A stretch of DNA of 64,000 nucleotides from Antedon mediterranea (lineage: Eukaryota; Echinodermata; Crinoidea; Comatulida; Antedonidae). The stretch spans positions 14,242,288 through 14,306,287 of the forward strand of contig NC_092676.1 in assembly GCF_964355755.1 (NCBI RefSeq), written 5' to 3'. Below are positions 13,801 through 25,800 of the stretch, piece by piece. The notes beneath the pieces are model-generated. The model made no database searches and was not told the DNA's origin. It saw only the letters and a list, made by a program, of their open reading frames with translations. The stretch's first letter is position 1, and every line of letters begins with the position of its first letter. The position numbers and the translations under genes are program-made.

Positions 13801-16800
13801 ATAGTCTGTAAAGAGTTACAAATAAATTGCCGATTTTAACCTGAAAAACAAATGTTTGGTCCCTGCATGTAACATGATATTGACGCGTCTCACAGCGAGC
13901 TGGGGGACGAACGAACGATTCGTACAAAGGACACCGCCAGACAACTGCGTACCAATTGTTTAGATCACTGGCAGTCGGGCAGCATGCATAAAGTAATATA
14001 GCCTTCCGACATACATCAGTATTTATGTGTGGCTATGAAGTATAATGTATCATAGAGGATTATAGTGAATATTAATATTTTACACTATAATATCTATGGT
14101 ATCATGTACTGTAGTTCACATTATGACATCCGATTATTTTTTTCTAGACCACCAGCCGATACGTACTCAAATGTATCAATATCACCTATTTACATTGGCA
14201 TATTTAATTTCCTCAACAAATTGCTGTAAATAAATATTATAGATAGAGCTATAATAAGAATTGCATTTGCCTTCACCCAGTGTGCTTTTTTCGGGGCTTC
14301 TCCTAGACGTACGTTCGCATTGAACTTGAACGCAAAACAAAATATCGAGTAAATGATCAAACAATCGGCGGTTCCGCACAGAGCACGCGCATCTAACATA
14401 CGGCAACAAGCAACGAGTCCAAGTACGATCGTTTTGCTCATTGGTAGCATGCTGCATGAGAGTGTCTTTTCCGGCCATCTAGGGGTGTCATTTAACCAAA
14501 TTTGCTTCGCCTCAGGCCCCACCCCAGGGGGGGGGGTGACCCAAATACTTAGTGTGCGAACCCCCCCTTGACAGATCCTGGCTACGGCCCTGAAAATAAA
14601 GAAAGATATGTTTTATGATTTCTTAATCACCAAGCAGAAATAAGGAAAGCAATTCAATCTGTTCGCTATAAATTGAGATTCGATATAATTGTATTTACTA
14701 TCACCACTAATTGTGTTTTTTTTTTATTCATTCATAATTCATACAATTTATATATATTCAAAATCCGAATGTATTCATCGTTAAATAATAATTATTATAA
14801 TGACCTTTTTACTTCTGTTTTGTGTCATGGTTTTCCTCTTCGGCATTGCCGAATTATTGAATACTCCATTTCCATTGCTACAACACACGTCGCGGAATAA
14901 TATCGCTTAACATAACGATGTAATTTGACCACCCAAAGCTCGCACGTGGCGTGACGAATTGAGAACGACGAACCCGATGTTTTACCCGATGATATGCATG
15001 ATTGGCCACCAGGGAGCCGAGTCGACCACGAGTTGGAACTGTAGGCAACCGAGTGACGCTCGGTCGTCGTCGGCGGCTGCACTTACTGACCTCTGTCATA
15101 TTTTATAAAGGAAAACTGCAAACAACATCGTCGATTTGTGAAAATGGCCCCTTGTTTTTTCTAGGCCTACCTAGTAGTATACCTGTTTAGCGTACTTTAT
15201 TTACTTGCGAAAAACGTTGTTTGAATTTTATCGGTAGCCTAGGCTATCTAATAAATATAGAAATAAATATGATCTTATGTTCTAGCTCCTTCCTACTACT
15301 TATTAATAATTAATACTACTAGACTAGGCCTATCTAATGGCTGGTGCTAGCTAGAGGCCTAGCCCTAGGCCAGAGCCTACGTACGTATTTGTTGTAATGA
15401 CAATTTAAATGTTTTATTTAGCTCTATTCTACTCATTATTGCTATTATAATTTATAAAATGGCCTAGTTTGTTCGTATATGATTCGTATACGTCCCGTAT
15501 ACGATATTCTTATCATGAATAAACAACGTATACGTTACGTATGCTAAACGTATACGACGCCAACTCTTTGTGGAGCAACCGAGTGGAAATAATGTAAACA
15601 GTGAAATCGTATACGATCCGTATACGTCGTATACGTTTTCAGCGTATACGGATCGTATACGGCTTTTTTGCAAAGGGTAAACAAATAATGAAAGTTTATT
15701 AGTGTAATGGTACAATTAAGGTGAATGATGAAATATAACCTTTCATCATGCCATTATTTGTACCATTACACAAATGTAAAACATTCATTATTTATTTTAT
15801 ATAACATTGTAGTGAATTTATAGAGTTGGTTCCGAGCGTTCTCAGGCGTATATAAATCCACGCGACGTACACTGACACTGAATCATTTCTCATACAAAAA
15901 GTATACTGTATTCAAGTAAAACTTTTATTTCTTGTAACTCGATTAATACATCTTTGTACCAGTCTAGACCTTTCTTCTCTATAATCTATACGTCTATCTA
16001 CTTTGATCTTATTTTCTCTTCCCTCTTAATATCTATTACATTCTACTACTTATACTGGACATGCAAATTAGGATAACATTTTCCCTCCAAAGTTTCCCTC
16101 CAAAATTATACGATTTTGATAGGTTAATAATATTAAGCAGACCTAGTCTAAAGCATCCTTATCTAAACACAGGAAATCAGAACATAAATATTATGACAAA
16201 CATCTAAAATAAAAGGTAGGCCTATAGGCCTCCATTTGATTCACATTGATTGGAACAGTAACATTTGGTTTGCGAAGCCGAGTTGAAATATAACCTTTCA
16301 TCATGCCATTATTTGATTCACATCTGAGCTCGCACTGGTCAATCGCCAAGTCACCACAAGCCAAAATGTTTCCAGATTGGCGAAAAATAAAAACGGCTAC
16401 TTTAGCCATTTTGGCGATACATATGATAAAATAGATAATCAAATAATCATTTTGGCGGAAAGCATAAAATCCAACTAAAAGGTCCATTTTTCGATCTCCA
16501 AGCATTTATTTTGTTATATTGTTGTTTACTTCATGTTCAAGCTCCATTTTCCGTCAAATTGTTTCGTTGTACCAGGCGTCTCTTTGTTATTTCAATATGA
16601 TGGAGATAGCAGAGGTAGACTGCACAGAGAGACAGACGTTCCCTGACGCATGGAGGATGAAGTCTACACAAACTATCACATGTTGTGCGCTGCACAAATG
16701 GAACGACAGCCGACGGTCGACTATTTCCCGGGATTGTCTATTTTTCGATAGGAGTATACTATTCAGAATAAAAAGAAACATTATAGTATCTTCGATGAAT

Positions 16801-19800
16801 GACGTCTTCTTATTCAATCTTCTTTCTCTATCTTAATTCGTATCACAGTACAGTATTTTCGTGAGGATCGAAGAAGCGATAGAGAGCCAGAGGAGGAAAG
16901 CCATAAGCTGGTGCATGCACACAAATTGAATCCCGAGAGAGCAAAAATTACCCACTTGGCCCTAGCATTTACAATTTTAAAATGCACAAAATTTATTTCT
17001 AATGAACTTTCATCATGACATTTTGTGCATGCCAAAAATTCCCACGCGTTTTTAACCGTACGGTGTGCTTGGAGTATATAAAAACATGTTTTTTTCACTT
17101 GAATTATGTTTTTACAGCTTTTTCTAGTAACCGTGACCCCCAACTTTTTTTAACGTATAATGCAAGTAGATATGATTTCATGCAAAATTGTTATCTCTTA
17201 TTATCTTGTTATGACGTCATCGTATGGCCACCCAAATATAAAATATAGTATTTTTGTCTCTTTCATTTAAAGATGTATTGTCCCTTGAAACACAAAAAAA
17301 TGAAAGTAATATTAAAGTTACTCACTTTAGGTCGAAAATTCGAGGCAAAAACAACAAGTTTACGTAATTAACAGGTAAATTAATTTGATTACATTTCGTC
17401 TGGTAAATCGTCATGAGCGAAAATAAACAAAGATTCCAAACCATGAGTATGCATGATGCTAATTAGGATTGTTTACAACTCGTCGCGGTTGAGAAGGTGT
17501 TTTCACACAGATTGCAAGGAAGTTTTATGATTATGCATACAGAGTAGCGAAACAAGCGCGTTGCATTATGATATATGTTTTGATCGAAAACTTTGACTGG
17601 AAGTCAAAGTTATTTTTTGAACAAAAAAACTTAAATGTATTTTGGTTTAATTATTTTTATAAACTAATTTTTGGTGAAAGTTAATAACTATTATGATACG
17701 GTACTTCAAAATGACCCACATTTTTTTGAAATATTAAAAAAAAAAATTTTTTGAATTAGTCAAAGGGACAATACATCTTTAATAAAGCGCATCTCGCTAT
17801 CCGTACCTCAATTTTGCCCATATTTTAATATTGCTCAATCAATTTTGTAAGAGTTATCAACATTTTAATTTTGATTACGTCATCATGTTCAAAAGTCTTA
17901 ACAATGTGGGTCACTTATTTTCATTTTTCAGTAAATTTCAATACACAGCTTCTCAGAATGAAAAGTGATACTCATGATTAAAAAAATTTCTGGAAGCTGT
18001 TGTAGATATGAATTAATGTAAAAATTTTGCCTATCGAATGTTGTGACACCATCATATGATCCGTTTTTCATCTTTAGCGTCATTGTTCATCACATTTAGA
18101 GATGTAATGTCCCCCAAAAACATGAAAAATGAAGATTAATTAAATCTTGTAGTTTTAATAAAATTATTCACTTTCGTATAAAAAAAATGAAAAAATAATA
18201 ATTTTTTCACTTATAAAATGACAAAATAAATGTGACATTACAATGGCATTTAAAAAAAAAATTTGTTATTTTTTCAGGGGGACAATACGTCTTTAAAAGA
18301 GCTATCTATATTCTACGTAGCTAAATTTCTTTAACATGTTAATATGTTGTTGCTCAGATTATTTTCTTCCAAAATTGCTATCTTAGTGTTTCATTTTGAT
18401 GACGTCATCATGTTACAAATTGGAATAAAAGGCGTGTCTCTTAATTTCACCTATGTAGCATGTATACAGTATATACTGTGTATACTGTATATATACTAAT
18501 ACTGTATGCACTGTATATAATATACTATATGAAACACACTAGACAAAATTCAGCACTAACAACATATAATTTTCTTCATGTCATAATGGCATAATCGTCT
18601 TCTGTGCGCAATATTTCAACGTATGACGCGCATGTGGCGTTTGTCGTGCAGATAACTAACTCGTCAAAGTGACGAGTTCATATCTAGTTCTTCTTTCTTT
18701 CTGTCATTTTTTGTGGCTCTTGTATCTCAAAAACGTGTACGCATCACATTTCATAATTTTGTCAACATATGGACATTTACGTGAAGTTGTGCACCTCCTA
18801 TGTTGAATGACGTCAGAGTTGCGCAAAATTACACGATTTTATTTAATGTTTAAAATTAAATTTTATTTATTTATTTTATCATAGCCTCTGCAAATCAAGT
18901 CTGTCATCTGTGTAGAAGGAATTAAAGGTTATCTCTATGTTGAGGCCTTTAAGCAGACACATGTAAAGCATGCCATTAATGGTGTTAGCAATCTTCGTAT
19001 GGGTTACTATACTCAACAGATGGTCCCGGTGAAAGAGATGACTGACGTGCTGCGTGTTGTCAAAGAGAAGTCTGTTTTAAAAACACGAGCCTGGGTTCGC
19101 ATGAAGTATGTCTCATAATTTAAAATCATCCTATTTAAACACATTTTTATTTTGAAATACAAACATTTTGAGTCCGGAAACCCAATTGTAGAATGCGCCA
19201 CAGCTTAACTCTCACGGTCAAATCCACACACAATGTATTTTCATTTTTCAATGACAAATTAAAATGTTCTCTCCATTCAATTCATAAACATTAAATATTT
19301 GTACAACAATTTGCTTTAAAATTATTTAGACGTGGTGTATATAAGGATGATCTAGCACAGGTCGATTATGTGGACTTGGCACAGAATCAAGTAACTCTCA
19401 AACTGATGCCTAGAATTGACTACTCACGTCCTCGTGGAATATCACGAAGCTCGGGTGATGCAGGTGACAAAAGAAAGAAAAGGCGTCGACCGATTACAAA
19501 GCTGTTTGATCTTGAAGCAATTCGGTATTTAGAAAGTTTTTTATACATAAAGATCATTGTATCAAAACTAAATAGACTACAAATTATGAGTTTTTAAAAT
19601 TAATGAACACTACATTCTCATTCCCATAGCTGATGCCGTAGATTAGTTTACTTGGACTGGTCCCTAACCCTTCAAATGTTTAGTGATAATATTGACCTTT
19701 GACTTCTCAGTAGGCTCAATCAAATACGTTACCAAGTTGCAAAGTAAAAATCATTTTTAACATATTTTTTATTAATTTCTTATTAGTGGCATTGGAGGTG

Positions 19801-22800
19801 AAGTCAGCACTGATGGTGACTATTATATGTTTGAAGGAAATCGCTACAGTAGGAAGGGATTTTTATTCAAAACTTTTGTAATGAGTGCCATTGTAAGTGT
19901 TGATTGTATATTAAGCTTATTGCACAAGAAAAAGTTGTTTTATATCAATAGTCATCTTTCTGTATCATTACAACAAAGATGTGAAACATTAGAATGTTAA
20001 AAATTATGTAGCCGCCCCCAAGTACTTGCCTACTACACTGGGCCTAAACGGCTAGGCATGGGCCTACGGTATATTTTATTATTAGGCCTAAATCCTACCT
20101 TAATTCAATTTGAGGGCCTATGTAAAATAATGCAACATATATTCCATGTCCATAATGAATTAATTGCTTTCTATGATAAATGCTTGCAAGCAAACAGCAG
20201 CCTACTTTTTTGCGTAACGTGTATTGGATTGAAAAACAAGTGCGCAGAGGCTTGGCAGCGGCGGTGGTGTGGCGGGGAATTAACTCGCGGAGTATCATGT
20301 TTCATGCTATGTGACAAAAAAGGTACTGTGTGTAATACCCTCGGCAGCATTTTTGCGACTGAGTGAACGTTGCCCACTCGGTTACGTGCAAGGTCAGCTG
20401 ACATTTTTTTAACAATCTCTTGTCTGCATCACTTTATATATTGACTAAACGGTGATAGAACAAAGAGCTTCAATCGTCTGTGATCGACTGGACATCCACT
20501 AAAGTAATGTTGGTAAATTGTGCCTCTCTAATTAATTGTGGGAAATTTCTATTATTAGTATGTAATGCCCCAGTAATTACCATTGACACACCACGCAATG
20601 CAAACAAATATTAATGCATTGAACCTAAAAAATTGCAAAATTGAATTCCATACAGCCTCCAACAACACCCCCAGGGTAACATGATGTCCCCACAGAGTAA
20701 GTTTACTTAAGCCCCTTTCTCACAGATGTGCCACCAATATACCGGTATTATGATGGGGTCGTGCCGGTATCGTTACCGGCATATACCCATTCTCATCGGA
20801 CTATCGTGCCGGAAATATAACCGGTATATACCGGCTTTCTGTGAGAAAGGAGTCGGGCATATTCCGCCAATAAAAAGTCTTTGACAAAATAATTATTGAG
20901 GGCGTCCTTTATTGTTATTATTTTTGTCTAGCGATATATGGCGGCGAATTTTAAGTTACAGATTATTATCTTCCTTTATAGCATATTTATGCAATACATG
21001 CTATGTACAGTATATTGTGCATATACAGGTACAGCAATTAATTAGCCGTCATCGGCAATCTGTAAAACACCTTAGAAGGCTGTACAATTTACAAGGCGAC
21101 GAAGGGTCAGGCACCAACAAAGAGCTAAATGGCCTAGGCCTATAGATTATGCTACAAATTTCTTCTTGTCCCCTTATTTAAGCAGCTCTCTTATCTCATT
21201 ATCCCTCCAGTTCGACATTATTATTGTTAATTGATTTGAATCGGTGCCAAAGTGATAGACTTGACTGCCCAAGGTGTCAAAGCCTCGATGGAGAATTAAA
21301 TATAACCCCGGAATATAACGGCGTTACGTTCTCACAGAATGCCCGTCTGGCATTGCGGGGAATATCCCTAGAATATTACTAGGTCTGAAGCAGGTCATGT
21401 CGATGCCGGCATGATGCCAAGACGACCCGTTCTCACAAAAAACCATACCGGCATTGTAATGGTATATTCCCGCAATATTCCTGGCACACAGCTCTGTGAG
21501 AAAGGGGCTTTAGTGTAATATAGAAGGTGCTGTGCAAAATAAGGCTTTAAAATATGGTGAAATCAAAATGAGAACTTTAAAGCTGCTAGTTACCTACTTT
21601 TCATCAAAATATATTATGAATTGCTTGAATCATCCGTTGATGAATATGCAGCAGGTTGTCAGCTCAAAAGTAAAAAAAACATGATGTTATCATTGCTTCT
21701 GACTGGCACACCATTTATATTAACATCTACCATCCAAAATATTTATAGTCACATCTCAACAAATTGTATCTGATCATGTAATATGAGTTAAAATATAATT
21801 TACATAAATCACATTTTATTATTTATATAGATGACAGAAGGTGTGAAACCAACCCTCTCTGAGCTGGAGAAGTTTGAAGACAAACCAGAAAATATAGATG
21901 TTGAATGTATCCTTTTTTTTTTTTCAAATTAAATTTACCTGTTAATTACGTAAACTTGTTGTTTTTGGCTCGAATTTTCAACTTAAAGTGAATAACTTTA
22001 ATATTACTTTGATATGACCAATTTAAGTTTAGAATATTTAGACCTTCATTTTTTTGTGTTTCAAGGGAAAATACATCTTAAATATCATGAGCTTTGTGCC
22101 CTACTACACCATGAATGATAGAATAAATATCACATGTAGAAATACATCATCATAGTGCAAGGTCAAATGAGTTACATTCATTAATGACATGCACATTAGT
22201 CTAGGACCTGGGTCAGATTTGTATGCATTTAATTTAGGAGAGAATATCTCAACTGTTATAGGATAATTTAACCCCAACGAACAACATGGAATTCATTCAT
22301 GTACATTTACCTAGGATTTTTAGAAAAACTTTCAATAAAACTAAAATCTCAAAATATTTAGTATCTCTTCGTTATGCAGTACAGTACTGGCATTCAATCA
22401 GTTACTGTCCTTGACTAAATAAAAGTGGTAACCAGTAAAAGCAGTGGGGATGTGACACACACATTTGCTCCAGGAGACAATGTTGAAGTGATAGACGGTG
22501 AATTGATTCACCTTCAGGGTAAAATACAGTCTGTTGAAGGCAATACAGTATTTGTAATGCCCAAGCATGAAGATTTAAAGGTAATACATAGAAATATTAT
22601 TTACAAGTTAAATATAATATTCATGACGATGGAGATGCCAAAATATTTTGGCAAATTTAGCTAAATCCCTATGTAATGTTGTATTCTTACAATACTGCCC
22701 TCTATAGTGTTATTGAATAAGGCGTCATCTACAAATTATTTCAGACCACAAATCAGCGTCCAGACGCGTTTTCTATTGTTTACCCAAAAACGCGTCTCAA

Positions 22801-25800
22801 AACCCGTCTGATTTGGCTGCGTCTAGACGCCAATATGCATGTTCGACTATGGCCCCGCCCCTATATACGGCTGACTGCACATTGTTATACTGTGTACTGG
22901 TGTTAAACGCGCTACATACAAGTGAATTCATTGAGAGCGTGTGATATTAAATTATTATTTACAACCGGCAGTAAGACAAACAAATCAGTACAGGTATACC
23001 CTTTTACCGCCGACAGAGTATGTAAAGCGCAAATTTTCGTTTCTATTTATTCGCGACCTTTTATTTTTGCGATTTCATTTTTCTTGTGGTAAAGAGTGAA
23101 TTTACCACATGCAAAAACGTTAAAGTTAACTTTTGGAACATGGAATCACTCAAACTATTGACCTACAGACAGTACAGAAAGAAAATACTGCAACTTTACC
23201 TACGAAGTAGCTTGATCGTAGGCTACGTTGTTGGCTTCGTAGGTTCCATTGTTTGGCTTCGTAACCTCAATAAACAACTTTCAATGAACTACATTCTGAA
23301 TTTCGTAGGGAGTTCGTAACCTAAATAAACAACCCTACGATGTTCTTAGTGAAGTAAGGTGTGAAATTAATGTGTTAAATTTAACTAGCGGAGGACCAAG
23401 TTGTAAATATAATATAATATTTTTTAATCGTAATCGTTTCCTTCGTGCGTGTTTACCTACTCAACGGCGAATATAAATATAAATTTCCCACGATGTAAAC
23501 GTAGAGACACGCGATCCAACACAGGTGAACCTCAACGAACAGGCCAACTAATAAACATATTATAGCGAACGTCCAGTCCATCCAGAACGATGCCGAGAAA
23601 AAAAGATCGTAAACAATTCATTCTAAATATAGTATCAGAACGTTTTCAGTCGGTCGCTCAACATTTCGCTCAAAAAGACTGCCGACAGAAGACCGTAATA
23701 AATACAGACCTAGTTTTTTTGGGCACATGGCATGAAACGCGATACTCTGGTGGCTGCCGTCTGACGACGATAAAACAGTAATTAAGATAGTGTACCTGGA
23801 TTTTGTGTCACATGACATGAAACATAATACTCTCTCTCTAGCTCTAAACTGCTCACATGTTTTTTCCCCTCCAAATTCTGGTCGAGCCTTTTTCTTTACA
23901 CATGTCGTAATCATTTTAAACGGCCTAGGCCCTAGGCCTATGTTAAATCTTAATATGGAATATATATTTATTTTCATATCCTAGCCTAGGCGTCATTGTT
24001 TTTATAATTCGCTAAACCAAGGTAGGAGCGTTAAATAATTTATAGGCCTAGGCTAGGAGGCCTAGTGTAGGCCGCCGAAACTAGGCTAGCCTAGACTTTC
24101 TTTCTCTCTGCATGAGCTGAGGTCCACAGGCCCGATGTCGTCTCATCGGCGAATTTCCGTCCAAATTAGGATAACCTAGGCCTAGTCTCAGATTTGTTGG
24201 TTCTGTGAAATGATACCAATGTTGTTTCACCATACAAGCAATACAGACGGGTTTTAATCACTCAGACGCGTTTTCTATTGTTTTACCTACTAACAGCGAA
24301 GACGGGTTTTAATCACACAGACGCGTCTTCGCCGCGATTGGGTAGCTCATGAATATTCATAATAGATCGTTAATGAGGTTCAGCATTGGACAGACGCGTC
24401 TGATGGGTTGCAAGTTTTCAGACGCGTCTCTGTGGTCTGAAATAATTTGTAGATGACGCCTAAAGTACTCAGCAGATACACATGTTTATTGATTGTGTGT
24501 AGTATGTCCTATCATTAAACATCACATTGGGGACGAGGATGGCATCTTTAATACCACACTCGCACACTTTTGAGGTACATGGCAAAGGTAACACCCTAGT
24601 TGCACAGTATCAATCTAATCTTTAAAAAGTCTTTCAGAAGAAGAAATAATTTTAGGACATAACCACTGAAAAATAACTAATTATATTTCACTTTGAATGC
24701 AAGTGCTGTACATTTGATTTATTTGTATTTACAGCAGGATGGGAGACCGTTTGAGAATATCCGGTGGTAGACCAGAGAGTTACCCTGTATAGTGTTACAT
24801 TAAAGTCCATTCCCTATGTTTTTTAGATCTAATTTAAGGTCACAAACTACATTTAATGTAAAAATAAATACTAATGGTTCTATTGAGATAACTTGTTTCG
24901 TCTTTAAATTAATAAAAATGTGAAAAATAAGATGATTCTAATCATTTTAGTAGCCCGCTTTAAATCCCGAAAGGCATTGCGTGCGGATTGATATTTGGTT
25001 ATCCACATCAAAGTTGCAGGATAACTCTTGTGATTGTCAAAGTCAAATATAAAATAAAGGATTTTTGTCTCTTTCGTCATAGCTCATCGCATTTAATAGA
25101 GCGCATCTCAACTCATTCCATTTCCCCCCTAATTTTAATTGTCTAGGTCAATCAATTATCTTTAGCATGATTTACCATTTTTTAAATTTTGATGACATCA
25201 TCATGTTCAAATGCGTGAATTACTTGGGTCACTTATTTTCATCATTACAGTATATTTAAATATGTTATAGCTCCTCAGAATAAAAACTGATACTTTTCTG
25301 GAAGCTGTTTAACTATAGATTAGTCTGGGTTCCAGACGGAGTTTTGTCTTAATATTAGTTAAAAGATAAATATTTTGGCACATATGGCGTTTCATACGTA
25401 TACTACCTGATTTTGGATACTCCGTCTGGGGAAACACGCACAAGTCACGTGGTGCATACGATTATCCGGTTGACTAGTTTCAGCTGCATGCGATTGGCTA
25501 CTCACTCGTACACCGTTTAAATATTCATATTTCAGAATTTCAAAGACTCAACAACTAAGATGATGCGCATGGGCTATGTTACGTTTAGACAATGTGTACT
25601 TAGGGTACATTTATGAAAGTTCTGAAGGCTAGAAATTATTTTATATGCCTAGTAGTCTCTGGTAAACATTTGATGTGATTTTTCCCAAGAACATGAAAAC
25701 TCGTCTTGATATGATAGGCTAGCTTCTCCGCAAATTAAACATTGAATGGATCATTTATTACGCGGAGATAATTTTGATTTAATTCCCACCCAGACCCTGT

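Larger units (their letters stand above)
17200..18720 (+). repeat. Dispersed repeat family A, copy 1 (carries two TTAA MITEs)
   Basis: Contains blocks such as 'aaatataaaatatagta', 'gagcgcatctc', and the palindrome-like GATGACGTCATCATGTT that also occur, in the same order and orientation, at 25020-27330. Copy 1 is interrupted at 17271-17778 and 18100-18292 by TTAA MITEs that copy 2 lacks. I see no coding region. The age and class of the family are unknown. Confidence 0.6.

Noticed and set aside
15002-15190. A 62-codon arginine-rich frame
   Set aside because: No family resemblance, lies inside the CGTATACG element, and overlaps equally long frames on the other strand.
23618-23977. A 119-codon minus-strand frame
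   Set aside because: It lies entirely within a dispersed repeat that also exists at 5731-6500 without the frame.
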